In this document: piece after piece, positions 29,895 through 38,520 of the stretch
How positions within the stretch are numbered: position 1 is the first letter of the stretch
How the letters are laid out: every line of letters starts with the position of its first letter
NCBI RefSeq assembly: GCF_014648595.1
Contig: NZ_BMRK01000017.1
Span: 18,038 to 82,037, forward strand
Length of the DNA: 64,000 nucleotides
From: Nocardioides luteus
GTDB taxonomy: Bacteria > Actinomycetota > Actinomycetes > Propionibacteriales > Nocardioidaceae
Direction: 5' to 3'
Program-made: the position numbers and the translations under genes
Notes under the pieces: generated by a model
Told to the model about the DNA's origin: nothing
The model's database searches: none
What the model saw: the letters and a program-made list of their open reading frames with translations, nothing else

Positions 29895-30875
29895 ATGCTC
29901 GATGCGCTCGGACTCGACCACCTCGAGGAGACGGTCTACCGCCAGCTGGTCGGTGCGCCGTCGGCCAATCTCGAAGAGCTGGCGGAGGCCGCCGACCTGG
30001 ACGGTTACGCGGTCTCGGCGGTGCTGGCCGCACTGGAGGGCAAGGGCCTGGTCGCCCGGGCCTCGGCGGGCCAGGACCGCTACGTCGCCTCGCCACCGGC
30101 GGTGGCGCTCGGGGCTCTCCTGGTCCAGCGGCAGGACGACCTGCGCCGCGCCCAGGTGGAGATGACCGAGCTGGCCGGGCTCTACCGCGGCTCGGTCGCG
30201 CGCCGGGACGTGGCCGACGTCGTCGACGTCGTGCACGGCACCGAGGCGATCGCGCAGCGCTTCGCCCAGCTGCAGTACTCGGCGAAGAAGTGCATCCAGG
30301 CTCTGCAGAAGCCGCAGGCCGCCGTCGTCACCCGGGAGGACGCCGACGAGGCGGAGCGGGCGGCCCTGGAGCGCGGCGTACGCCACGACATCGTGCTCGA
30401 GCGCTCCGTCTTCGACACCCCGGGCATCTACGAGTCGATCGACTCCGGGCTCGAGATCGGCATCGAGCTGCGGGTGGTGCCTTCGGTGCCGCTGCGGGCC
30501 TTCATCGTCGACCGCGAGATCGCGCTGATCCCGCTGATGAACAGCGAGCACAAGACGGTCCAGGACGCGCTGCTGCTCCACCCGAGCGGTCTGCTGGACG
30601 CGATCACCGCCCTCTTCGACCTGATCTGGAGCTCGGCGCCCAAGCTCGTCGCCACGCCCGAGGGCGCCGTCGAGACCGCTGCGGACCGCCTCGAGCCCCT
30701 CGACACCAAGGTGCTCTCGCTGCTGCTGGCGGGCCTGACCGACGCCTCCATCGGCGCGCAGCTCGGGCTCTCCCTGCGTACGGTCCAGCGACGGGTGCGC
30801 CAGATGATGGACCGCGCGCAGGTCGACACCCGCCTCCAGCTCGGCTACGAGGCCGGGCGCCGCGGCTGGCTGTGA
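29895..30875 (+). CDS. TrmB-like/LuxR-type transcriptional regulator
   Basis: 326 residues. The N-terminus (about 1-65) is a TrmB-like winged helix (LGLDHLEETVYRQLVGAPSA, then LEELAEAADLDGYAVSAVLAALEGKGLV). The middle (about 110-240) is probably a sensor domain. The C-terminus carries a LuxR-type helix-turn-helix (LLLAGLTDASIGAQLGLSLRTVQRRVRQMM, in the last 60 residues). GGAAAGG precedes the ATG. Proteins with this double architecture are common in Nocardioides and Streptomyces; their ligands are mostly unknown. It converges with the adenosyltransferase gene with a 10-base gap. Confidence 0.82.
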   Translation: MLDALGLDHLEETVYRQLVGAPSANLEELAEAADLDGYAVSAVLAALEGKGLVARASAGQDRYVASPPAVALGALLVQRQDDLRRAQVEMTELAGLYRGSVARRDVADVVDVVHGTEAIAQRFAQLQYSAKKCIQALQKPQAAVVTREDADEAERAALERGVRHDIVLERSVFDTPGIYESIDSGLEIGIELRVVPSVPLRAFIVDREIALIPLMNSEHKTVQDALLLHPSGLLDAITALFDLIWSSAPKLVATPEGAVETAADRLEPLDTKVLSLLLAGLTDASIGAQLGLSLRTVQRRVRQMMDRAQVDTRLQLGYEAGRRGWL

Positions 30876-30885
30876 CGCCGACGGG

Positions 30886-31458
30886 TCAGCGCTCGCCGCC
30901 CGGCACCCACAGGACGTCGCCCTGCTCGCGGTTGGCGTGGCGGGCGAGGATGAAGAGCAGGTCGCTGAGCCGGTTGAGGTAGGTCAGGGCGAGCTTGTTC
31001 ATGGTCTCGCCGTGGACGGCGTATGCAGCCCAGGCCGCCCGCTCCGCACGCCGCACCACCGTGCGCGCGACGTGCAGGTGAGCCGCGGCCACGGTGCCGC
31101 CGGAGAGGATGAAGGAGCGCAGCTTCTCCAGGGTCTCGTTGTATTCGTCGCACCAGGCCTCGAGCCGGTCGACGTAGGCCTGCTCGACACGGAGCGGGGG
31201 GTACTCGGGGTTCTCGACGACGGGGGTCGACAGGTCGGCGCCCACGTCGAAGAGGTCGTTCTGGATGGTCGTCAGCATCGTGACGATCTCGGGGGCGATC
31301 CCGCCGTGGGCCAGTGCCACACCGATCGCCGCCCCGGCCTCGTCGGTGGTGGCGTACGCCTCGAGCCGGAGATCGGTCTTGGCCGTCAGGCTCATGTCGC
31401 CGAGCCGGGTCTCACCGGCGTCGCCGGTGCGGGTGTAGATGCGCGTCAGGTTGACCAT
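30886..31458 (-). CDS. Cob(I)yrinic acid a,c-diamide adenosyltransferase (PduO type)
   Basis: Makes adenosylcobalamin from cob(I)alamin and ATP. The 190 residues open with MVNLTRIYTRTGDAGETRLG, the ATP-binding motif of PduO-type enzymes, and contain RRAERAAWAAYA and YLNRLSDLLFILAR at the C-terminus. The start is fixed by that motif and by a -10 box 7 bases upstream; upstream codons are not conserved-looking. Its product is the cofactor of the ethylmalonyl-CoA mutase encoded nearby and of other B12-dependent mutases. Confidence 0.93.
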   Translation of the reverse strand: MVNLTRIYTRTGDAGETRLGDMSLTAKTDLRLEAYATTDEAGAAIGVALAHGGIAPEIVTMLTTIQNDLFDVGADLSTPVVENPEYPPLRVEQAYVDRLEAWCDEYNETLEKLRSFILSGGTVAAAHLHVARTVVRRAERAAWAAYAVHGETMNKLALTYLNRLSDLLFILARHANREQGDVLWVPGGER

Positions 31459-31465
31459 GCGCCGA

Positions 31466-31471
31466 AGCCTA
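31466..31471 (-). promoter_or_regulatory. -10 box of leaderless adenosyltransferase gene
   Basis: On the minus strand TAGGCT ends 7 bases before the ATG, and no Shine-Dalgarno sequence is present. Confidence 0.45.
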
Positions 31472-31652
31472 GACGGCCTCCGTCCCGCCGATCGTGGTCG
31501 ATCGACAGGAAATAGTGACAAAAGTGACGAATGAGGCGCATGAGGTGCAACCAATTGAATGTGCCACGCGTCATAGTGGGCAAGAGGGAGCGCTGTTCGA
31601 GGCGTGAAAATTCTGTCCAGGGGTACCCCATCGCGGGAAATGGAGGCAGGAC

Positions 31653-31961
31653 ATGGAGATCGTGATCGACGGGCCGACGCTGGTGTTCAGCGGGGACTTC
31701 GACGTACGCAGCACCTGGATGGCTCGGAGCGTCATCTACGACCATCTCGCCACGGTCGAGGGCGACGTCGTCCTCGACTTCTCCGAGGTCGACAACGCCG
31801 ACCTGACCGCCTTGAAGCTGCTCGCCGTCGCCACCCGCCAGGCGCGCGCCGAGGGTCGCCATCTCATCCTGCAGGGCTGCACCCCGGCAGTGCGCCGGAT
31901 GCTCCACCTCTCCCGCCTCTACCGGGTCCTCGACGTGGAGAGGTCCCCGCTCATCGCCTAG
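31653..31961 (+). CDS. STAS-domain protein (anti-sigma factor antagonist-like)
   Basis: A 102-residue single STAS domain: VLDFSEVDNADLTALKLLAVA is the strand-loop-helix core, followed by the HLILQGCTPAVRRMLHLSRL end. In SpoIIAA-type antagonists the loop reads DSSG, with a phosphorylated serine; here it is DLTA, so phospho-control may be altered or lost. GGAGG lies 6 bases before the ATG, and a GGGGTACCCC palindrome lies at 31620-31629. No anti-sigma kinase gene is adjacent, so partners are unknown. Confidence 0.78.
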   Translation: MEIVIDGPTLVFSGDFDVRSTWMARSVIYDHLATVEGDVVLDFSEVDNADLTALKLLAVATRQARAEGRHLILQGCTPAVRRMLHLSRLYRVLDVERSPLIA

Positions 31962-32018
31962 CCGCTCGACGCAGGTGGCGGCGCGGGTAAAGGGAGTGGG
32001 ATTTTCCACACTGGACGT

Positions 32019-32036
32019 GGTTACTGAGTGGTAACC
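32019..32036. promoter_or_regulatory. Shared operator GGTTACT-N4-RGTAACC before ecm
   Basis: GGTTACT-GAGT-GGTAACC lies 12 bases before the ecm start and differs from a perfect dyad at one position. Related sites precede hbd, ccr and the thiolase gene. Confidence 0.6.
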
Positions 32037-32047
32037 GAAGGGCTAGC

Positions 32048-34084
32048 ATGCCTTCTATGACGGACACCACGCCTTCCGAGAAGAGCCGCCCGGCGAAGGA
32101 TCGCTCTTGGTTGATGCGGACGTACGCCGGCCACTCGACGGCCGAGGCGTCCAACCAGCTCTACCGCACCAACCTGGCCAAGGGTCAGACCGGACTGTCG
32201 GTCGCCTTCGACCTGCCCACGCAGACCGGCTACGACCCCGACAGCACCCTCGCGCGCGGCGAGGTCGGCAAGGTGGGTGTGCCGATCATGCACATGGGCG
32301 AGATGCGCAAGCTCTTCGACCAGATCCCGCTCACCGAGATGAACACCTCGATGACGATCAACGCGACCGCGATGTGGCTGCTCGCGATGTATCAGGTCGC
32401 CGCCGAGGAGCAGAACCCCGGCATGGACCCGGCCGAGGTGGCCGCCAAGCTCGCCGGCACCACCCAGAACGACATCATCAAGGAATACCTCTCCCGGGGG
32501 ACGTACGTCTTCCCGCCGGAGCACTCCCTGCGGCTGATCAGCGACATGATCGCCTACACGGTCCACCAGATCCCGAAGTGGAACCCGATCAACATCTGCA
32601 GCTACCACCTGCAGGAGGCCGGCGCGACGCCGGTGCAGGAGATCGCCTACTCGATGTGCACCGCCATCTCCGTGCTCGACGCGGTCAAGGCCTCCGGCCA
32701 GGTCTCCGAGGAGGACTTCGGCAAGGTCGTCGGCCGGATCTCGTTCTTCGTCAACGCAGGTGTGCGGTTCGTCGAGGAGATGTGCAAGATGCGCGCCTTC
32801 GTCGAGCTGTGGGACGAGATCACCCGCGAGCGCTACGGTGTCGAGGACCCGAAGATGCGCCGGTTCCGTTACGGCGTGCAGGTCAACTCCCTCGGCCTGA
32901 CCGAGGCTCAGCCGGAGAACAACGTCCAGCGCATCGTGCTCGAGATGCTCGCGGTGACGCTCTCCAAGAACGCGCGGGCCCGCGCGGTGCAGCTGCCCGC
33001 CTGGAACGAGGCGCTCGGCCTGCCGCGTCCGTGGGACCAGCAGTGGTCGCTGCGGCTGCAGCAGGTGCTCGCCTACGAGTCCGACCTGCTCGAGTACGGC
33101 GACCTCTTCGACGGCTCGCCGGTCGTCGAGGCCAAGGTCGCCGAGCTCGTCGCCGGCGCCAAGGAGGAGATCGACCGGGTTCAGGCGATGGGCGGTGCGA
33201 TCGCTGCGGTCGACAGCGGTTACATGAAGTCCGAGCTGGTCTCCTCCCACGCCCGCCGTCGCGCTGCGATCGAGTCGGGCGAGGAGATCATCGTGGGCGT
33301 CAACAAGTTCACGACCACCGAGCCCTCGCCGCTGACCGCCGACCTGGACGCCGCGATCATGGTCGCCGACCCGCGCGCCGAGGAGGCCGCCAAGGCCTCC
33401 CTCGAGGCCTGGAAGGCCGAGCGCGACGAGGCAGCCGTCTCCGAGGCGCTGGCCGCGCTCGCCGCCGCCGCCAAGACCGACGCCAACCTGATGGAGGCCA
33501 CCCTGGCCGCTGCCCGTGCGGGCGCGACGACGGGGGAGTGGGCCGGCACCCTGCGCGAGGTCTTCGGCGAGTTCCGGGCCCCCACGGGCGTCTCCGGCGC
33601 CGTCGGCGCGGCCGAGGCCGGCGCCGAGCTGGCGGCGGTACGCGACCGGGTCAAGGCCACCGGCGAGGAGCTCGGCGTCAAGCTGCGCATGCTCGTCGGC
33701 AAGCCGGGTCTCGACGGTCACTCCAACGGCGCCGAGCAGGTCGCCGTCCGGGCCCGCGACGCCGGCTTCGAGGTCATCTACCAGGGCATCCGGCTCACCC
33801 CGGAGCAGATCGTCGCCGCGGCGGTCGCCGAGGACGTACACGTGGTCGGGCTGTCCATCCTCTCCGGCTCCCACATGTCGCTCGTGCCCTCGGTGGTCGA
33901 GGGCCTGCGTGAGGCAGGCCTCGGTGACGTACCCGTCATCGTGGGCGGCATCGTGCCCGAGTCGGACGCCAAGGCGCTGATCGGGTCGGGCGTCGCGGCG
34001 GTCTACACGCCCAAGGACTTCAGCCTCACCGAGATCATGGCCGACATCGTCGAGGTCGTCCGCAAGGCCAACGGCCTGGCCTGA
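32048..34084 (+). CDS. ecm: Ethylmalonyl-CoA mutase (MeaA)
   Basis: Coenzyme B12-dependent carbon-skeleton mutase of the ethylmalonyl-CoA pathway, turning (2R)-ethylmalonyl-CoA into methylsuccinyl-CoA. The single 678-residue chain joins the TIM-barrel catalytic part (WLMRTYAGHSTAEASNQLYR near the N-terminus; FDLPTQTGYDPD) with a B12-binding domain carrying DGHSNG (a DxHxxG motif) near 556. Length and the DRSWLMRTYAGH start match MeaA/Ecm rather than two-subunit methylmalonyl-CoA mutase. GAAGGG precedes the first ATG; a second ATG three codons later is less well placed. Partner genes ccr, the epimerase gene and meaB lie 20 kb downstream. The short Cys-rich gene follows. Confidence 0.93.
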   Translation: MPSMTDTTPSEKSRPAKDRSWLMRTYAGHSTAEASNQLYRTNLAKGQTGLSVAFDLPTQTGYDPDSTLARGEVGKVGVPIMHMGEMRKLFDQIPLTEMNTSMTINATAMWLLAMYQVAAEEQNPGMDPAEVAAKLAGTTQNDIIKEYLSRGTYVFPPEHSLRLISDMIAYTVHQIPKWNPINICSYHLQEAGATPVQEIAYSMCTAISVLDAVKASGQVSEEDFGKVVGRISFFVNAGVRFVEEMCKMRAFVELWDEITRERYGVEDPKMRRFRYGVQVNSLGLTEAQPENNVQRIVLEMLAVTLSKNARARAVQLPAWNEALGLPRPWDQQWSLRLQQVLAYESDLLEYGDLFDGSPVVEAKVAELVAGAKEEIDRVQAMGGAIAAVDSGYMKSELVSSHARRRAAIESGEEIIVGVNKFTTTEPSPLTADLDAAIMVADPRAEEAAKASLEAWKAERDEAAVSEALAALAAAAKTDANLMEATLAAARAGATTGEWAGTLREVFGEFRAPTGVSGAVGAAEAGAELAAVRDRVKATGEELGVKLRMLVGKPGLDGHSNGAEQVAVRARDAGFEVIYQGIRLTPEQIVAAAVAEDVHVVGLSILSGSHMSLVPSVVEGLREAGLGDVPVIVGGIVPESDAKALIGSGVAAVYTPKDFSLTEIMADIVEVVRKANGLA

Positions 34085-34094
34085 GGACGGCGGT

Positions 34095-34100
34095 TACCCT
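34095..34100 (+). promoter_or_regulatory. -10 box of the small Cys-rich gene
   Basis: TACCCT ends 6 bases before the GTG, the same box and spacing as at hom. Confidence 0.4.
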
Positions 34101-34106
34101 TCGGGC

Positions 34107-34286
34107 GTGGGTAAGAAGAAGAGCAAGCCTCCGAAGCGGGAGTGCTGCGTGTCGAAGCCGCGCTGCAAGCGCTGTCCGATCCGCATGCTCGAGGAGGGCA
34201 CCCTGCCCGAAGGGATGACGGTCAAGAAGCGTCGTCTGGTCACCCTCGACGGCAAGCCGGTCAAGAAGAAGCATCTGGCCGCTTGA
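34107..34286 (+). CDS. Small basic Cys-rich protein
   Basis: A 59-residue protein starting with GTG. It opens VGKKKSKPPKRECC and continues VSKPRCKRCPIRMLEEGTLP, so it has four cysteines (CC, C, C) in a basic context that could bind zinc or nucleic acid. The C-terminal half is Lys-rich (MTVKKRRLVTLDGKPVKKKH). It lies 22 bases after ecm and has a -10 box 6 bases before the start. I recall similar short proteins in other actinobacteria but know no function. Coding potential rests on composition and the promoter arrangement. Confidence 0.7.
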   Translation: MGKKKSKPPKRECCVSKPRCKRCPIRMLEEGTLPEGMTVKKRRLVTLDGKPVKKKHLAA

Positions 34287-34368
34287 CCGGAAAGGGGGCG
34301 CCAAGTCCCCAGCGAAGTGGTAGGAATTGCCTTGCAGTCGATTACCTACTCGTGCAAGGACGTTACCG

Positions 34369-36210
34369 ATGCCTCACGCCACCCGCCGATCTGTCCTGTC
34401 CGGCGCTGTCACCGGCGCCGCGGCGCTGGGAGCAGCCGGCTACACCGCCACCCCGGCGTACGCGGGCAAGCCCGGCAAGCCGGGCAAGCCTGGCGACAGC
34501 GCCCGGCTGACCGTCATCGGGACGACCGACCTGCACGGCAACGTCTTCAGCTGGGACTACTACAAGAACGCCGAGTTCTCGAACAGCACCGGTGACGAGA
34601 TCGGCGTCGCGAAGGTCAAGACGCTGATCGACGCCGTCCGCGAGGAGCGTCACGGCGAGCCGATCCTCACCATCGACGCCGGTGACACGCTCCAGGGCAC
34701 CCCGCTGGCCTACTACTACGCCCGGATCGACCCGATCACCGGCGGGCCGACCCACCCGATGGCCAACGCGATGAACCTGGTCGGCTACGACGCGGCCGCG
34801 CTCGGCAACCACGAGTTCAACTACGGCATCGACACGCTCCGGAAGTTCGAGGAGCAGGTGAACTTCCCGCTGCTCGGCGCCAACGCCGTCGACCCCTCGA
34901 CCAAGCTCCCGGTCTTCCCTCCCTACATCATCAAGGACTACGACCTCGGCCGCGGCCGTCGCCTGAAGGTCGGTGTGCTCGGGCTGACCAACCCCGGCAT
35001 CGCGATCTGGGACAAGGCCAACGTCGAGGGGAAGATGGAGTTCCCCGGGCTGGTCGAGCAGGCCAAGATCTTCGTCCCCGAGCTGAAGAAGGCCGGCTGC
35101 GACCTGGTCATCATCAGCGCCCACTCCGGTGCCGACACCTCCAGCTCCTACGGCGACGAGCTGCCGACCGAGAACGCAGCGACGCTGGTCGCCGAGGAGG
35201 TGCCGGGCGTCGACGCGATCCTCGTCGGCCACGCGCACCGCGAGATCACCGAGCGCTTCGTCACCAACGCCGAGACCGGCCAGAAGGTGCTGCTGACCGA
35301 GCCGCTCTACTGGGGCATGCGCGTCTCCGTGATGGACCTGGTCGTACGCCGCGAGAAGGGCCACGGCCGGCCGCGCTGGGTCCTGGAGTCGGCGACCTCG
35401 CAGACGCTCAACTCCAACACCGTCGACCCCGACCCGAAGGTCGTCGCCGCCGTGCAGGAGCAGCACGACGCGGTCATCGCCTACGTCAACTCGGTCGTCG
35501 GCACCTCCGCGGTGGAGATGCTGGCCGCTCGTGCGGTCGTCGAGGACGTGCCGATCATCGACTTCGTCAACTACGTCCAGGCCGACGCGGTCAAGGCAGC
35601 GCTCACCGGCTCCGACGCCGACCTGCCGGTGATCTCGATCGCCGCGCCGTTCAGCCGTGCCGCCTCCTTCCCTGCGGGCGAGGTGACCGTACGCGACGTG
35701 GCCGGTCTCTACATCTACGACAACACGCTGATGGCGGTGCGCATCACCGGCGCCCAGCTCAAGGACTACCTGGAGTTCACCGCTCGCTACTTCAAGCAGG
35801 TGAGCGGCACCGGACCGTTCCCGATCGACGACGTGACCAACGCGCCGACCGACACCGCGCCCAACGGCACGCCGGACTACAACTACGACACGATCGGTGG
35901 CCTCGACGCCGCGCTGACCTACGACATCGACATCGCCCAGGCGGTCGGCTCGCGGATCATGAACCTCGCCTACGACGGCGCGGCGGTCACCGACGAGCAG
36001 GAGTTCGTGCTCGCGGTCAACAACTACCGCCAGTCCGGCGGCGGCGGCTTCCCGCACGTCACCGACGCCCCGGTGGTCTACAACCAGCAGGTCGAGATCC
36101 GGCAGCTGCTCATCGACTGGGTGACCGCCAACCAGATCATCGACCCGGAGGCCTTCGCCTCGGTCGACTGGCGCCTGGTCTCGGGCGGCGAGCCGATCAC
36201 GGTCGAGTAG
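34369..36210 (+). CDS. Tat-exported 5'-nucleotidase / 2',3'-cyclic phosphodiesterase
   Basis: 613 residues with a twin-arginine signal (ATRRSVLSGAVTGAAALGAA, cleavage likely after AYA near 32). The calcineurin-like metal site shows DLHGN, DAGDTLQG, GNHEFNYG, HSGAD and GHAHRE in order; the C-terminal 5'-nucleotidase domain binds the nucleoside (YIYDNTLMAVRITGAQLKDY). It should release nucleosides and phosphate from extracellular nucleotides. The ATG was chosen so that the Tat signal is N-terminal; AAGGA lies about 9 bases upstream. No lipobox or wall anchor is present, so the protein is probably secreted free. Confidence 0.92.
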   Translation: MPHATRRSVLSGAVTGAAALGAAGYTATPAYAGKPGKPGKPGDSARLTVIGTTDLHGNVFSWDYYKNAEFSNSTGDEIGVAKVKTLIDAVREERHGEPILTIDAGDTLQGTPLAYYYARIDPITGGPTHPMANAMNLVGYDAAALGNHEFNYGIDTLRKFEEQVNFPLLGANAVDPSTKLPVFPPYIIKDYDLGRGRRLKVGVLGLTNPGIAIWDKANVEGKMEFPGLVEQAKIFVPELKKAGCDLVIISAHSGADTSSSYGDELPTENAATLVAEEVPGVDAILVGHAHREITERFVTNAETGQKVLLTEPLYWGMRVSVMDLVVRREKGHGRPRWVLESATSQTLNSNTVDPDPKVVAAVQEQHDAVIAYVNSVVGTSAVEMLAARAVVEDVPIIDFVNYVQADAVKAALTGSDADLPVISIAAPFSRAASFPAGEVTVRDVAGLYIYDNTLMAVRITGAQLKDYLEFTARYFKQVSGTGPFPIDDVTNAPTDTAPNGTPDYNYDTIGGLDAALTYDIDIAQAVGSRIMNLAYDGAAVTDEQEFVLAVNNYRQSGGGGFPHVTDAPVVYNQQVEIRQLLIDWVTANQIIDPEAFASVDWRLVSGGEPITVE

Positions 36211-36213
36211 CGC

Positions 36214-36483
36214 TCAGGCGCGGCGGCGGGACGACTCGTTCGGGCTGATCCAGTTGAGCAGCTGACTCATCGAGATCAGCAGATCGTCCAGCCGCCGCTC
36301 CATGCTGTCCAACCGCGCGTTGACGCTGTCGATGGACGCGTCCGAGCGCTCCATCCGGCTCTTGATCGCATGGAACTCTGCCGTGTGCATCTGCTGCATC
36401 GTCAACAGGTCGATCATGATCGCCTCGACGTCGCTCACGGACAGGCGGCCCCCAACGCCATGCCCCGAGTAGTTCATGGACAT
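36214..36483 (-). CDS. Small coiled-coil protein of unknown function
   Basis: 89 residues. The central part (about 30-75) is a predicted coiled coil with a heptad pattern (IKSRMERSDASIDSVNARLD, then SMERRLDDLLISMSQLL), ending in a basic RRR tail. No known domain is recognised. CAAGAT lies 7 bases before the ATG and could be a weak -10 box of a leaderless transcript. A second ATG two codons later is equally possible. It converges with the nucleotidase gene with a gap of 3 bases. Confidence 0.6.
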   Translation of the reverse strand: MSMNYSGHGVGGRLSVSDVEAIMIDLLTMQQMHTAEFHAIKSRMERSDASIDSVNARLDSMERRLDDLLISMSQLLNWISPNESSRRRA

Positions 36484-36572
36484 GGCGTGAATCTTGTCAC
36501 GCTATTCCATGCGAAAAGTAAGGAATGGTGTTTCGCCCACGTGAACTTGACCGACCGTGCACCAACTGTTGG

Positions 36573-37247
36573 TCAGAAGAGTCTCTCGGTCGGATCGTCC
36601 AGCCCGCGCAGCGCGTCGTAGTCGACGATCGCGCACGTGATCCCGCGGTCCTCGGCGAGCACGCGGGCCTGCGGCTTGATCGCCTGAGCGGCGAAGATGC
36701 CGCGTACCGGAGCCAGCAGCGGGTCGCGGTTGAGCAGCTCGAGGTAACGGGTCAGCTGCTCGACGCCGTCGATCTCGCCGCGCCGCTTGATCTCCACCGC
36801 GACCGACTTCCCGTCGGCGTCACGGCACATCAGATCGACCGGCCCGATCGCGGTCGGGTACTCCCGGCGTACCAGGGTCAGGCCTTCGCCCAGGGTCGCC
36901 GGGTGCTCGGCGAGGAGCTCTTGGAGGTGCTTCTCGACGCCGTCCTTCTGCAGGCCCGGGTCGATGCCGAGCTCGTGGGAGGACTCGTGGTGGATCTCGT
37001 CGATCAGGATACGCAGGGTGTCGCCGGTCTTGCTGGTGACCGTCCACTCGACGCGACCGTCGTCGGACTTGCCCTCGGAGAGGGTGCACGGCGGCGACAT
37101 CCAGTTGAGCGGCTTGTAGGAGCCGCCGTCGGAGTGGACCAGCACCGATCCGTCGGCCTTGAGCATCATCACTCGGGTGGCCATCGGGAGGTGGGCGGTG
37201 AGCCGCCCCGCGTAGTCGACCTGGCAGGTGGCAACGACGAGTCTCAC
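36573..37247 (-). CDS. nucS: Mismatch-specific endonuclease NucS
   Basis: EndoMS/NucS provides non-canonical mismatch repair in actinobacteria, which lack MutS/MutL; it cuts both strands at mismatches together with the beta clamp. The 224 residues open with [20 protein letters not shown], as in the family. The catalytic PD-(D/E)XK core is GPVDLMCRD followed by AVEIKRRG, and the C-terminus ends in a clamp-binding-like segment (DDPTERLF). I chose the GTG because family similarity begins there and TACGTT lies 6 bases upstream; an ATG six codons earlier overlaps that box. Confidence 0.94.
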   Translation of the reverse strand: MRLVVATCQVDYAGRLTAHLPMATRVMMLKADGSVLVHSDGGSYKPLNWMSPPCTLSEGKSDDGRVEWTVTSKTGDTLRILIDEIHHESSHELGIDPGLQKDGVEKHLQELLAEHPATLGEGLTLVRREYPTAIGPVDLMCRDADGKSVAVEIKRRGEIDGVEQLTRYLELLNRDPLLAPVRGIFAAQAIKPQARVLAEDRGITCAIVDYDALRGLDDPTERLF

Positions 37248-37253
37248 CGGGAG

Positions 37254-37259
37254 AACGTA
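37254..37259 (-). promoter_or_regulatory. -10 box of leaderless nucS
   Basis: TACGTT on the minus strand ends 6 bases before the GTG of nucS, supporting that start over the upstream ATG. Confidence 0.45.
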
Positions 37260-37296
37260 TCGCATCGCTCCATGTGAGCAGCGTCACGCCACCAGG

Positions 37297-37314
37297 GGTT
37301 ACTCATGGGTAATA
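37297..37314. promoter_or_regulatory. Shared operator, degenerate copy before hbd
   Basis: GGTTACT-CATG-GGTAATA keeps the left half-site of the ecm/ccr/thiolase motif and part of the right half. It lies 22 bases before the dehydrogenase start and between that gene and divergent nucS. Confidence 0.45.
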
Positions 37315-37335
37315 AATTTGGCAGTCTTCCGTCGC

Positions 37336-38502
37336 ATGACGGCTTCGACTCAGAGTTCCATCCACGACGTGCTCGTGCTGCCCTACCTCAACCACGCCAT
37401 CCGCATGCTCGAGTCCGGCTACGCCACCGCCACCGACATCGACAACGCCATGCGCTTCGGCTGCGGCTACCCGAAGGGGCCGCTGACCGCGGTCGACGAG
37501 ATCGGTCCCTCGGCCGTACGCGACGCGCTGCTCGCCCGCTTCGAGGAGACCGGCGACAACCTCCACAAGCCGGCCGACCTGCTCACCAAGGTCTCCGACG
37601 AGTCCGGCTCGTTCACTGCGACGGGTGGGGGCGACGCAGCCGCCCCTGAGCTGCGCCACACGATCGAGAAGGTCGGCGTGGTCGGCACCGGCACGATGGC
37701 CTCCGGCATCGTCCAGGTCTTCGCCCAGGCCGGCTACGACGTGATCTTCGTCGGCCGCTCGCAGGAGAAGCTCGACGGGGTCGTCGCCGGGATCACCAAG
37801 TCGCTCGACAAGGCCATCGCGAAGGGCCGCTCCGACGAGGAGACCAAGGCCGCCGTGCTCGGCCGTCTCACCGGCAGCACCTCGCGCGAGGACCTCGGTC
37901 AGGCCGACCTGATCGTCGAGGGCATCGCCGAGGACCTCGACATCAAGACCGAGCTCTTCCGCGACCTGGACCGGATCGCCAAGTCTGGCGCCATCCTCGC
38001 CACGACGACCAGCTCGATGCCGATCACCGAGCTCGCCAAGGTCACCTCGCGCCCCGGCGACGTCATCGGGATGCACTTCTTCAACCCGGCCCCCGTCATG
38101 AAGCTGGTCGAGGTCGTCACCACCGACCTCACCTCGCCCGAGGTCGACGAGACCGTACGCGCGCTGTCCACCGCGGTGAAGAAGGTCCCGGTCTCCTGCG
38201 GCGACCGCTCCGGCTTCATCGTCAACGCGCTGCTCTTCCCCTACCTCAACGACGCGGTCAAGCTGCACGAGTCCGGTGTCGCGATGGCCGACATCGACGC
38301 CGCGATCAAGGAGTCGGCGGGCTTCCCGATGGGCCCGTTCGAGCTGCTCGACGTGGTCGGCAACGACGTCTCGCTCGCCATCCAGACCGAGCTCCGCAAC
38401 GAGTTCGACGAGCCCGGCTTCGACCCGGCGCCGCTCCTGGTCCAGAAGGTCGAGGAGGGCAAGCTCGGCCGCAAGACCGGCGAGGGCTTCCACACCTACT
38501 GA
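37336..38502 (+). CDS. 3-hydroxyacyl-CoA dehydrogenase, 1.5-module form
   Basis: 388 residues. The first about 100 residues match only the C-terminal helical domain of a 3-hydroxyacyl-CoA dehydrogenase (VLPYLNHAIRMLESGYATAT, then DIDNAMRFGCGYPKGPL), with no NAD-binding fold before it. A complete module follows: NAD-binding GVVGTGTMASGI near 115, the catalytic HFFNPAP near 255 and the C-terminal domain (FPYLNDAVKL). It therefore looks like a double-module enzyme that lost its first Rossmann domain. It probably reduces acetoacetyl-CoA or oxidises 3-hydroxyacyl-CoA. The shared operator upstream links it to the ethylmalonyl-CoA pathway. Confidence 0.87.
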   Translation: MTASTQSSIHDVLVLPYLNHAIRMLESGYATATDIDNAMRFGCGYPKGPLTAVDEIGPSAVRDALLARFEETGDNLHKPADLLTKVSDESGSFTATGGGDAAAPELRHTIEKVGVVGTGTMASGIVQVFAQAGYDVIFVGRSQEKLDGVVAGITKSLDKAIAKGRSDEETKAAVLGRLTGSTSREDLGQADLIVEGIAEDLDIKTELFRDLDRIAKSGAILATTTSSMPITELAKVTSRPGDVIGMHFFNPAPVMKLVEVVTTDLTSPEVDETVRALSTAVKKVPVSCGDRSGFIVNALLFPYLNDAVKLHESGVAMADIDAAIKESAGFPMGPFELLDVVGNDVSLAIQTELRNEFDEPGFDPAPLLVQKVEEGKLGRKTGEGFHTY

Positions 38503-38520
38503 GCCGAGACCCCTCCGGCC

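Noticed and set aside
36561-36573. Terminator at the nucS 3' end (ACCAAC-T-GTTGGT)
   Set aside because: The stem is only about five pairs with a minimal loop and overlaps the stop codon.
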